Below, piece after piece: positions 1 to 6,265 of a DNA stretch of 8,009 bases. Location: positions 17,219-25,227 of the forward strand of contig DMTS01000007.1 in NCBI GenBank assembly GCA_003477045.1, given 5' to 3'. A program made the translations under genes and the position numbers. Under the pieces are notes generated by a model. The model searched no databases. It worked only from the letters and a program-made list of their open reading frames with translations, and was not told the origin of the DNA. The first letter of the stretch is position 1. Each line of letters begins with the position of its first letter. The stretch is from Candidatus Delongbacteria bacterium. GTDB taxonomy: Bacteria; UBA4055.

Positions 1-1202
1 TCAAAAAAATGTATAGCTCTAACAGGAAGATTACTGCTGGTAAAGAATTCATTCAGGTGCTCGATACATTCAAATGAAGAACAGATGACATAGTCTGCCT
101 TTCCCATGCAGTTCTTTTCATAAAATGATCGCGCGATCTTGTGGCGAATATCATAATTTGACCTGTCCAGCAATTCTGTACAGCCGCAGAAATCAGCGGT
201 AAAATCCGGAACTTTGGTATAATCGGCATAAATGGTATTTACTAAGTCTTTGTACAAGTCAGTATGACCGCAACCCGGGCACGAATGAAATAGGACTGAA
301 TTATCGTATTTGGGAGCAAACTCGATTTTATATTCAGATATAAATTCGATCCAGTTCTTGACAGGAAGTCTTAAAGACAATTTAGGATCTTCAGAATTCA
401 ATTCTTTAAAAAGGTTACCTGCCTCCGGGCAGAGACTGACTATCAATTTTATATCTATCAGAGAGTTGAAGGCTTTTGTGTTGGCATTTATATTTTTGTC
501 CGCTGATTTTAAAAGTCCTTTGTATGATAAAGGATTTCCGCAGCAGACCTGGTTTTTAGGAATAAGAATTTCAATACCCTTTGAACGCACTATTCTTACA
601 AAATTATCGGTACATTCAGGGTACAGGTACTTTCCGCCGCAGCCTGTAAAGAGTGCGATCCTTATCCCGCGGTCATTTTTCGTTTCATGCCTTATACCCA
701 TATTAAAAAAATTACCAACCGGAATTTCAGGAATTTTTGCAGCTAAGTTTATCCCGGCGAGCCTGAAGATAGTTTTTCCGAAATAATTCAGCGAATGATT
801 TTTATAAAGCATATGGCCGCTTTTTCTGAGAAGCATAAAAAAAATATCTGATGACGACGGTTTAAAAGAAAATATTCCCTCAAGAATTGATCTTTTTATA
901 TCGAATATTTTATTTCTTGAGATTAAACGGCTCTTCGCGTTTTTTATTATTTCAGAATATTCAACATCAGCAGGGCAAAATTCAAGACACTGTCTGCAGT
1001 TAAGGCAGACGAACAGCTTTTCGCGAAGTTCCTTAGAAGTATTTATGTCGCCGCTCAGATACCCTTTAACCAGATTTATCCTGCCGCGCGTGGAATAAAT
1101 TTCTTCCCCGCTTATTTTAAAAACAGGGCAGACGATCCTGCAGTTTCCGCAGTTCGTGCATTTATCTATCAGTTCTGTTATATATAAATTATTTTTTTCC
1201 AA
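1..1202 (-). CDS. GlpC/GlcF/HdrB-like (Fe-S)-binding oxidoreductase subunit, C-terminus beyond window
   Basis: The frame is open from a TTG at 1202 to the window edge: 400 codons with no stop. The N-terminal ferredoxin-like part has two CxxCxxCxxxCP motifs, C15/C18/C21/C25 and C66/C69/C72/C76, each expected to hold one [4Fe-4S] cluster. Two cysteine-rich CCG-type modules follow: C188, C220-C221-G ('VCCGNPL') with C258 in 'LCPEAG', then C308-P-G-C311, C339-G-C341 and C374/C379. This order is that of the iron-sulfur subunits of glycolate or glycerol-3-phosphate oxidases and of HdrD-like proteins, which pass electrons from a flavoprotein to quinone or another carrier. The second module has CGC in place of CCG, and the first ends in one Cys rather than CxxC. 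No flavoprotein partner lies in the window, so the substrate is unknown. The family is usually a little over 400 residues, so little should be missing. No ATG exists before the first cluster, and an in-frame stop lies just upstream, so TTG is the only reasonable start. It follows lpxK by 5 nt. Confidence 0.88.
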   Translation of the reverse strand, partial: MEKNNLYITELIDKCTNCGNCRIVCPVFKISGEEIYSTRGRINLVKGYLSGDINTSKELREKLFVCLNCRQCLEFCPADVEYSEIIKNAKSRLISRNKIFDIKRSILEGIFSFKPSSSDIFFMLLRKSGHMLYKNHSLNYFGKTIFRLAGINLAAKIPEIPVGNFFNMGIRHETKNDRGIRIALFTGCGGKYLYPECTDNFVRIVRSKGIEILIPKNQVCCGNPLSYKGLLKSADKNINANTKAFNSLIDIKLIVSLCPEAGNLFKELNSEDPKLSLRLPVKNWIEFISEYKIEFAPKYDNSVLFHSCPGCGHTDLYKDLVNTIYADYTKVPDFTADFCGCTELLDRSNYDIRHKIARSFYEKNCMGKADYVICSSFECIEHLNEFFTSSNLPVRAIHFF

Positions 1203-1207
1203 GCACT

Positions 1208-2233
1208 TTACCTCATAATCAGATCAGATATATCGTATTCAGCCCGGCTCGAGTCGTAAAACTTAAGGTCGATCTCAAGATAACGGATATTAAGTTCTAT
1301 AACTATAGCCGGCGGGATCTTTACGAAATCTTTATATGTTGTGATAAGAATGTCTGAATTATTTTTCAATTTTTTTAAAACAGCCATCTCACTTTCTGTA
1401 TAACTGCAGTGATCGGAAAAAGCTTTACTGTAAACGATCCTGAAATTATTGAAAATGCTGAAAAAATCATCAGGGTTTCCTATTCCGCAAAACAAAGAGA
1501 TATTCAAGCCTGAAATATCTTTGAGTGCGGTCTTGGATGTTCCGTCAGAGACATAAGAATAGTCCAGCTTAGATAGCAGAATCTTTTTTCCGAACTTTTT
1601 CAGATATGAAAGTTTTTCCTTAACAGAAACTGAATTTATATCTTTTACTTTGGACAGAATAATAACATCGGAAGATCTCAGCCTAGGGATCTTATCCCTC
1701 AAAATACCTGACGGTAAGAGCAGACGGTTGCCGAGGAATCTGTTTTCATCAATAAGAACAACATCAAGGTGTTTTTTCACTGCTCTGTGCTGAAAAGCGT
1801 CATCCAGAACAACCGCATCATAACTTTTCGAAAGATCTTTTATTACAGATGTCCTGTTTTTGTCGCAGACGACTTTTGACTTTGTCTTCCGGTAGATCGT
1901 TAGAGGTTCATCTCCGGATTCGATCACCTGTGTACTATCGTCTATGACCACTCTTCCACGGCTTTTTCTTCCGTATCCTCTCGTGACTACCAGAGAGTTT
2001 AATCCCTTCTTAGCCATTGAATTAACCATGCTTATAACTGTAGGTGTCTTTCCTGTGCCGCCGACAGTTATATTTCCTACCGAGATCGTGAAAACATCAG
2101 GCTGATAAGCACTTTTCAGGCCGGAGTCGTATAAAAAATGTCTAAAAGAAACTGCAAGATAATATACGATGGTTAAAGGAAGAAAAGCTACGCATAGGAA
2201 AGCAGCAATATACGGGTTTTTTGTGAAAAGCAT
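1208..2233 (-). CDS. lpxK: Tetraacyldisaccharide 4'-kinase LpxK
   Basis: LpxK phosphorylates the 4' position of the tetraacyl-disaccharide 1-phosphate, giving lipid IVA, at the cytoplasmic face of the inner membrane. Numbering from the ATG at 2233 (341 aa): a hydrophobic N-terminal segment (about 8-28) for membrane association; the P-loop 'SVGNITVGGTGKTP' (51-64); 'VVTRGYGRKSRG' (82-93); 'SGDEP' (106-110), containing the Asp that pairs with a catalytic His in Aquifex LpxK; 'LDDAFQHR' (143-150); 'LLPSGILRD' (172-180); then 'FCGIGNPDDFF' and 'FSDHCSY', which carries the conserved DH. All family hallmarks are present at normal length. The start is uncertain: an in-frame ATG at 2257 and a TTG at 2266 would overlap the upstream stop codon. 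I prefer 2233 because the protein then starts just before the membrane segment and the gene lies 10 nt past the upstream stop; only a weak GAG-type Shine-Dalgarno is visible. It sits between an exported DUF3108 gene and the Fe-S gene. Confidence 0.95.
   Translation of the reverse strand: MLFTKNPYIAAFLCVAFLPLTIVYYLAVSFRHFLYDSGLKSAYQPDVFTISVGNITVGGTGKTPTVISMVNSMAKKGLNSLVVTRGYGRKSRGRVVIDDSTQVIESGDEPLTIYRKTKSKVVCDKNRTSVIKDLSKSYDAVVLDDAFQHRAVKKHLDVVLIDENRFLGNRLLLPSGILRDKIPRLRSSDVIILSKVKDINSVSVKEKLSYLKKFGKKILLSKLDYSYVSDGTSKTALKDISGLNISLFCGIGNPDDFFSIFNNFRIVYSKAFSDHCSYTESEMAVLKKLKNNSDILITTYKDFVKIPPAIVIELNIRYLEIDLKFYDSSRAEYDISDLIMR
1210..1214 (-). promoter_or_regulatory. Ribosome binding site (GAGGT) supporting the TTG start of the Fe-S protein gene
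   Basis: On the minus strand GAGGT lies 7 nt before the TTG at 1202. It overlaps the last codons of lpxK (ATG AGG TAA), so the two genes are probably translationally coupled. The spacing is what makes the TTG start convincing. Confidence 0.65.
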
Positions 2234-2243
2234 TATCTGAGAC

Positions 2244-3029
2244 TCATTTTGAAACATACCAGTCAAGTTCGGCGGCGATAGATCCGATATAAACCTTTGT
2301 TTCCATTTTTACCGGCATTTTTTTCTTATCGGCAGTAAGCCACACATGCACCTTGCCGTCTTTTTTGAAAACTCCCCCGTCGGCCATAATAGGTTCAACT
2401 ACAAAACATCGGAATTTGCCGGCCGGAACTTCAATGGTTTGCATTTTATGAACAATTACTTTTATGTCATAAACTTTTTTATTGTCTGTTGCCGGTATAA
2501 GGATCTCATCTCCGACCTTCAGATCAAGCGTCCGGACATAAAAAAGCGCAGACAGCGGATCCATCACATTTTCCGGTATATCGATCACTGCGCTATTATT
2601 TTTTTTACCTTTTCTCTCCCTGAAATATTTCGCTTTATGGTTTGTCTGGTCGTAATCTATATCAATGTCAACTTCGTAGCTGCCTTCCCTTAACTGTTTT
2701 TCAAACCTAAGTGTGTGTATTTTTTCTTTATCAAAATATGACATAGTCCAGTCTCTGACCTTGAAAATCCAGTCGAATGCCCTTCTTGATTTCGCGGTCG
2801 TCTTAAAAATGAAACAGTCCCTTCCATTGAAATTTTTGTCCTCATGGATCTCAATGGTGGCGTATCCAGCCAACATTATGCCGTAATTGACCTCAAAATG
2901 AAGATACTCGCCATTGCTGAAAGGATAAAGAGCCGCTTTGTTTAAGGCAGGCTTACCATCAGCAGCAATATTCTGGGCTGAAACCGCAGATGCGAAAAGA
3001 ATAAGAATGATCATCATTTTTTTTATCAT
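2244..3029 (-). CDS. Exported DUF3108 domain protein
   Basis: A 261-residue protein with a clear signal peptide: MIKK, a hydrophobic core, and a probable cut after SAVSA (about residue 18). The mature part matches my memory of DUF3108 along its whole length: an opening strand 'EYLHFEVNYGIMLAGYATIE', 'DWIFKVRDWTMSYFD', 'LRFEKQLREGSYEVD', 'MDPLSALFYVRTLDLKVGD', a block near 'VPAGKFRCFVVEP', and the closing 'VHVWLTADKKKMPVKMETK' followed by 'IGSIAAELDW'. The family is periplasmic or envelope-associated and mostly beta-strand; it has no established biochemical role that I know of. There is no lipobox Cys, so the protein is probably soluble in the periplasm. Its ATG overlaps the EIIA stop by 4 nt (ATGA), with AGGG about 10 nt upstream, which suggests translational coupling. 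Position directly before lpxK hints at an envelope role, but that is inference. Confidence 0.88.
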   Translation of the reverse strand: MIKKMMIILILFASAVSAQNIAADGKPALNKAALYPFSNGEYLHFEVNYGIMLAGYATIEIHEDKNFNGRDCFIFKTTAKSRRAFDWIFKVRDWTMSYFDKEKIHTLRFEKQLREGSYEVDIDIDYDQTNHKAKYFRERKGKKNNSAVIDIPENVMDPLSALFYVRTLDLKVGDEILIPATDNKKVYDIKVIVHKMQTIEVPAGKFRCFVVEPIMADGGVFKKDGKVHVWLTADKKKMPVKMETKVYIGSIAAELDWYVSK

Positions 3030-3409
3030 GATATTATGGCCCTGTTTCCGTCGGTTTTTATTATTTCGGTTAGCTGAATTCCCTGGTACAGCTCTCTTTT
3101 CGTAATAAATGAGAGTACCATAGAGATATTCACACCCGAAACAGAAGATATCCTTTTGCTCGATGAAGCTACTTTTCTAGATGCAATAAAACAGCTTCCT
3201 CCGGGAAAGTCGGTGGCTATTATGAAAAAAGAATCAGTATCGCTTTCCGTTATCATCCTTATGCGTTCGGCCAGCTCGGATGTTGACATATTCTCATTGG
3301 ATACGGGAACTATGACTTCGTCTTTGACCTCTCCGATCACTTTTCTGGCTACCTCAATAAGAGCGATTCCAAGAGATCCGTGGGTTACGATTAATAATTT
3401 ATTATTCAT
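3026..3409 (-). CDS. PTS system mannose-family EIIA component, probably regulatory
   Basis: A 127-residue single-domain protein of the EIIA-Man/Levansucrase family. It opens with 'LLIVTHGSLG', and H10 matches the phosphorylated His of the family (in 'THG'). Then come D67 and 'FPGGSCF' (68-74), equivalent to the 'D..GGSPF' loop beside the active His, and 'SGVNISMVLSF' (91-101), matching the family 'GVN.PM' strand. It should accept phosphate from HPr-His-P in the cytoplasm. No EIIB, EIIC or EIID gene is visible, and the gene follows hprK directly, as in the hprK-EIIA(Man)-ptsH clusters of several Gram-negative groups where the PTS is thought to regulate rather than transport. HPr and enzyme I are not in the window. 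The ATG at 3409 overlaps the end of hprK by 8 nt, with no strong ribosome binding site of its own, so translation is probably coupled to hprK. Confidence 0.9.
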   Translation of the reverse strand: MNNKLLIVTHGSLGIALIEVARKVIGEVKDEVIVPVSNENMSTSELAERIRMITESDTDSFFIIATDFPGGSCFIASRKVASSSKRISSVSGVNISMVLSFITKRELYQGIQLTEIIKTDGNRAIIS

Positions 3410-4376
3410 AATCTTTGTCTAGATACTGGGTAAGTTTCTGCTGTTTCTTCATTTTATTCAGCAGTAGTTTATTGAATTCTTTTGCGGCATTATATCCATA
3501 TACTTTCAGGTGAAGGTTAAGAGCTATGGTTTCTGCGATAACAGTTATATTTTTACCGGGAAATATCGGAAGTCTTATCCTCGGAAGATCGACATCAAGT
3601 ATCTTTATTGAGTCATCAGCCATTCCGAGCCTTTCATACTCAACTTCCTTCTTCCAGTCGTCAAGCTGAATAACTAATTCGACCCTTTTCTGCATCCTTA
3701 TCGCCCTGGTTCCGAATATTTCCTTTACATTTAGGATGCCGAGACCCCTTATTTCCATAAACGGTGTGTACCCCCCCCCGCTTTTGCCCATCAGAACCTT
3801 TTCGTCTTTTTTCTGGATCGTTACCACATCATCAGCTACAAGTCTGTGCCCGCGTTCAACGAGATCGAGCGCGATCTCGCTTTTTCCGATGCTGCTTCTG
3901 CCCATTATCAAAAGACCGGTGCCGTAAACATCGACCAGCGTTCCGTGTATCTGGGTCGAAGGGGCAAAGAAGTCATCGAGATAATCATTGATCACTTCGT
4001 AGAGCTTGGGAAATGCTTTTGTGCTTCTAAAAACAGGTATTTTTTTTCTAATGCACTCATCGATAAATTTCTGGTCAATCTTCTGGCGCCCTATTATTAT
4101 AAAAGCCGGAATTTTGAATTCCAAAAGCTTTTTGATATCTTTTGTATTGCCGGCCTGATACTGGTCGTTTATAAAACTGATCTCTGCTGCAGATAACAGC
4201 TGCAGGCAGCTCCAGTTAAAATCCTTGAAATAACCTGTAAGCGCAAGTCCCGGTTTATTAAGCCCTGAATGTTCTATTTTTCTTGATTCTGAAAAAGCTG
4301 CGTCCGTAAGGAATTTCAGTTTTAATTCATCCTGAACATCTTTATAAAACTTATTTACCGTCAAACTTTTATTCAT
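3402..4376 (-). CDS. hprK: HPr kinase/phosphorylase
   Basis: HprK phosphorylates and dephosphorylates HPr on its regulatory serine according to metabolite and phosphate levels. This 324-residue protein has the full two-domain layout. The less conserved N-terminal domain spans about 1-135. The catalytic domain has 'HGTLVDVYGTGLLI' with H144, a Walker A 'GRSSIGKS' (159-166), 'HRLVADDVV' with D182/D183, the family signature 'EIRGLGILNV' (208-217), and the C-terminal K-loop 'LPIFPGKNITVIAE' (269-282). The P-loop reads GRSS where most members have G(E/D)SG, but it still satisfies GxxxxGK(S/T). A run of nine G residues on the coding strand encodes Gly200-202. The ATG at 4376 has GAGGT 7 nt upstream. 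It is the first gene of the minus-strand block and is divergent from folE. Confidence 0.96.
   Translation of the reverse strand: MNKSLTVNKFYKDVQDELKLKFLTDAAFSESRKIEHSGLNKPGLALTGYFKDFNWSCLQLLSAAEISFINDQYQAGNTKDIKKLLEFKIPAFIIIGRQKIDQKFIDECIRKKIPVFRSTKAFPKLYEVINDYLDDFFAPSTQIHGTLVDVYGTGLLIMGRSSIGKSEIALDLVERGHRLVADDVVTIQKKDEKVLMGKSGGGYTPFMEIRGLGILNVKEIFGTRAIRMQKRVELVIQLDDWKKEVEYERLGMADDSIKILDVDLPRIRLPIFPGKNITVIAETIALNLHLKVYGYNAAKEFNKLLLNKMKKQQKLTQYLDKDYE
3771..3779. repeat. Nine-base C homopolymer (G9 on the coding strand) inside hprK
   Basis: Nine consecutive C on the plus strand encode three GGG glycine codons of hprK, between the Walker A and the IRGLGI signature. The reading frame is intact on both sides, so nine is the in-frame length. 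A one-base change would remove the signature and the K-loop. Confidence 0.9.
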
Positions 4377-4528
4377 ATCAAAAACCTCATTATAGTGAAC
4401 TGTAGTAGAATTTAAACATCCTTGCCGTCTAAAACAACATAATAATTAATTTTATTAACTGAATAAATTTTGGTATTGCGGAGAAAAAAGTATTATATTT
4501 ACCTGAATTTCAATGGAGATCGTTCATA
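4377..4528. promoter_or_regulatory. Divergent intergenic region between hprK and folE
   Basis: This 152-nt non-coding stretch must hold the start signals for both blocks. The folE side has a recognisable promoter, listed separately. On the hprK side GAGGT (4384-4388, minus strand) is the ribosome binding site; I could not settle on a promoter. An A/T-only stretch at about 4441-4470 includes a small inverted repeat, TTAAT-ttt-ATTAA (4446-4458), which is too weak to call an operator. Confidence 0.6.
4469..4501 (+). promoter_or_regulatory. Probable folE-operon promoter, TTTG-N21-TATATTTA
   Basis: TTTG at 4469-4472 and TATATTTA at 4494-4501 are 21 nt apart, fitting the Bacteroidetes-type -33/-7 pattern (TTTG, TAnnTTTG) apart from the last base. 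It can also be read as a sigma70-like TTGGTA-N18-TATATT. Transcription would start near 4506, leaving a leader of about 20 nt that includes the GGAG at 4515-4518. Confidence 0.5.
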
Positions 4529-5095
4529 ATGGAAGAAAGTAAAATAAAAGAACTGAGCGGACTTTTTAAAAAAGTAATCACAGATCTTGGTGAAAACGCT
4601 GATAGAGAGGGACTGTTAAGAACGCCTGAAAGGGCCGCAAAAGCCTATTCGTTCCTGACACGGGGTTACGAAGAGAATATTGATCAGGTTATCAACGGCG
4701 CTGTATTTTCCACAGACAATGATGACATGGTCATCGTCAAAAACATTGAACTATATTCCTTATGCGAGCACCACTTGCTTCCTTTTTTCGGAAAATGCCA
4801 TGTGGCTTATATTCCGGCCGGCAAAGTCCTCGGACTTTCCAAGGTAGCCCGCATAGTGGATGTGTATTCCCGCAGACTGCAGATACAGGAAAATCTCGTA
4901 AGGCAGATAGCGGAAACTGTTATGAAATATACTTCAGCTGAGGGTGTGGGAGTGGTAATAGAGGCGCAGCATCTGTGTATGATGATGCGGGGAGTGGAAA
5001 AACAGAACTCGGTAATGACGACCTCATGCATGCTTGGAAGCTTTAGAGAAGACAGTGCTACCAGATCAGAATTTTTAAGCCTGATAGGAAAATAG
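4529..5095 (+). CDS. folE: GTP cyclohydrolase I
   Basis: FolE converts GTP to 7,8-dihydroneopterin triphosphate and formate, the entry step of folate and related pterin synthesis in the cytoplasm. The 188-residue protein has the expected length for the bacterial type I enzyme. Visible motifs: 'LLRTPERAAKAY' (29-40); 'LCEHHLLPFFGKCHVAYIP' (78-96), with zinc ligands C79 and H82; 'GLSKVARIVDVYSRRLQIQE' (102-121); and 'EAQHLCMMMRGVEKQ' (145-159), with the third zinc ligand C150. It is therefore the zinc-dependent FolE1 with every ligand kept, not FolE2. The ATG at 4529 has GGAG about 10 nt upstream. It is the first gene of a block with the SDR (1-nt gap) and folB. Confidence 0.97.
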   Translation: MEESKIKELSGLFKKVITDLGENADREGLLRTPERAAKAYSFLTRGYEENIDQVINGAVFSTDNDDMVIVKNIELYSLCEHHLLPFFGKCHVAYIPAGKVLGLSKVARIVDVYSRRLQIQENLVRQIAETVMKYTSAEGVGVVIEAQHLCMMMRGVEKQNSVMTTSCMLGSFREDSATRSEFLSLIGK

Positions 5096-5096
5096 A

Positions 5097-5822
5097 ATGG
5101 AAACTGTTAAGAAAAAGGCCGCTCTTATCACCGGGGGAGCAAGGCGTGTTGGTGCAGAAATTGCGTTAGGACTGGCGCTGGATGGTTATGATATAGCTCT
5201 GCATTATAATTCTTCTGAAGAAGACGCTATCGGTACTCAGAATGAAATTAAGTCACTGGGAAGAGAGTGCTCCATTTTCAGAGGGGACCTTCGGGATCTG
5301 CGCTTTGTGAATGAGCTTGTAATGGTTGCTTTTTCAACTTTTCCTCAACTAAATGTTCTTATCAATTCCGCTTCGGTATTTAAAAGGGCTGAGATAAAGG
5401 ACACCTCGCGACATGATTTTGACGAGCTTATGGAAGTCAATTTCAGAGCTCCTTTTTTCCTTATCAAAGAATTCGCCTCTTTATGTCAGGGCGGAAATGT
5501 CGTAAATATCCTTGATACAAAAACCGCAAGGCATCAGAATGCTTATACTGCATATTCGATCTCAAGAATAGCTCTTCTTGAACTAACCGGATTTGCCGCA
5601 GTGGAATTCGCTCCGAAGATACGCTTCAACGGGATATGCCCGGGATTCATTCTTCCCGGAGCCGGCGAAGACGAAGCATACGCCAAAAGGCTTGAATCAA
5701 AGATCCCTTTAGGCAGAAAAGGCAAAGCGGGTAATATTGTCGAAACGGTAAATTTTTTGTTGAAGAATGATTTTGTGACCGGCCAGATAATCTATGTTGA
5801 CGGCGGCGAAAATATAAAATAG
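5097..5822 (+). CDS. FolM/PTR1-like short-chain dehydrogenase, catalytic Lys replaced by Arg
   Basis: A 241-residue Rossmann-fold SDR. 'ITGGARRVG' (11-19) is the NADPH-binding loop in the TGxxRRxG form typical of pteridine reductases and FolM. 'LINSAS' (88-93) matches the NNAS motif, N115 is the structural Asn, and the end 'FVTGQIIYVDGGENIK' (226-241) strongly recalls E. coli FolM. D140 in 'VVNILD' aligns with the catalytic Asp of Leishmania PTR1, and Y153 follows 13 residues later, as there. The YxxxK motif reads Y153-S-I-S-R157, so the catalytic Lys is Arg. Placement between folE and folB makes a dihydropterin (dihydromonapterin, dihydrobiopterin or dihydrofolate) the likely substrate family. 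Activity is uncertain because of the Arg. The ATG at 5097 is 1 nt after the folE stop, with AGGA 7 nt upstream. Confidence 0.85.
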   Translation: METVKKKAALITGGARRVGAEIALGLALDGYDIALHYNSSEEDAIGTQNEIKSLGRECSIFRGDLRDLRFVNELVMVAFSTFPQLNVLINSASVFKRAEIKDTSRHDFDELMEVNFRAPFFLIKEFASLCQGGNVVNILDTKTARHQNAYTAYSISRIALLELTGFAAVEFAPKIRFNGICPGFILPGAGEDEAYAKRLESKIPLGRKGKAGNIVETVNFLLKNDFVTGQIIYVDGGENIK

Positions 5823-5834
5823 AGTGGAAAAGAT

Positions 5835-6188
5835 ATGAGAATGTGCGTAAAGGGAATTGAGATACAGGCGGTGATAGGAACATTGCATCACGAAAGGAAC
5901 AGCCATCAGAAAATACTGATAGATATAGAATTTGAATATGATGCTAAAACCGCTTCAGATTCCGACAGGCTTGAAGATGCTGTTGATTATTCTGCGATAG
6001 TTGAAGATATAATCAGAAATGCAAAGGAAAGCAAATGCCTGCTGCTTGAAACGCTGGCGGAACGCACGGCCGGTCTTTTACGAAAAAATCCGGACATAAA
6101 ATCAGGAAAGGTGACCGTAAAAAAACCTTCGGCAATAAAGAATATCGAATTTGTATCGGCAGAAGCGAACTTTCAAAATTGTAATTAG
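5835..6188 (+). CDS. folB: Dihydroneopterin aldolase
   Basis: FolB cleaves 7,8-dihydroneopterin to 6-hydroxymethyl-7,8-dihydropterin and glycolaldehyde. The 117-residue protein has the usual length for this tunnelling-fold family. It lines up with known FolB as follows: 'IQAVIGTLHHER' (10-21), with E20 at the conserved Glu; 'DAVDYSAI' (48-55), with Y52; 'LLETLAERTAGLL' (70-82), with substrate-binding E72; and 'VKKPSAI' (95-101), with catalytic K97. FolX-type epimerases share the fold, but the LETLAE and KP motifs together favour aldolase; an epimerase role cannot be excluded. The start at 5835 has GGAAAAG upstream; a second ATG two codons later is possible. It lies 12 nt after the SDR stop and closes the pterin block. 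No folK or folP is next to it. Confidence 0.92.
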   Translation: MRMCVKGIEIQAVIGTLHHERNSHQKILIDIEFEYDAKTASDSDRLEDAVDYSAIVEDIIRNAKESKCLLLETLAERTAGLLRKNPDIKSGKVTVKKPSAIKNIEFVSAEANFQNCN

Positions 6189-6208
6189 TTTACTTAAGAT
6201 TAAAAAGA

Positions 6209-6239
6209 TTTGAATTTAATGTTAAAAATGTTATATTTG
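6209..6239 (+). promoter_or_regulatory. Probable promoter of the beta-barrel protein gene, TTTG-N19-TATATTTG
   Basis: TTTG at 6209-6212 and TATATTTG at 6232-6239, with a 19-nt spacer, match the Bacteroidetes-type -33/-7 consensus exactly. A sigma70 reading is TTGAAT-N16-TATATT. It lies in the 77-nt gap after folB, where I see no terminator hairpin. A start near 6245 gives a leader of about 20 nt containing GGAGA (6256-6260). Confidence 0.55.
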
Positions 6240-6265
6240 ATACTCGAATTAAAAAGGAGAATGAA

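Noticed and set aside
310..786. Plus-strand open frame of 158 codons
   Set aside because: It lies fully inside the Fe-S protein gene on the other strand, which has clear cluster motifs; no ribosome binding site or family features.
2346..2693. Plus-strand open frame of 115 codons
   Set aside because: Antisense to the DUF3108 gene; composition of a mirror frame (Phe/Ile/Asn-rich), no motif.
3736..4196. Three overlapping plus-strand open frames opposite hprK
   Set aside because: All are antisense to well-conserved HprK motifs and show no recognisable domain.
4389..4394. Perfect TATAAT on the minus strand before hprK
   Set aside because: Transcription would start at about 4382, downstream of the GAGGT ribosome binding site (4384-4388), removing it from the mRNA; no -35 at a good distance.
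4446..4458. Inverted repeat TTAAT-ttt-ATTAA as an operator or terminator
   Set aside because: Five A/T pairs in an A/T-rich stretch are expected by chance, and there is no T tract after a stable stem.
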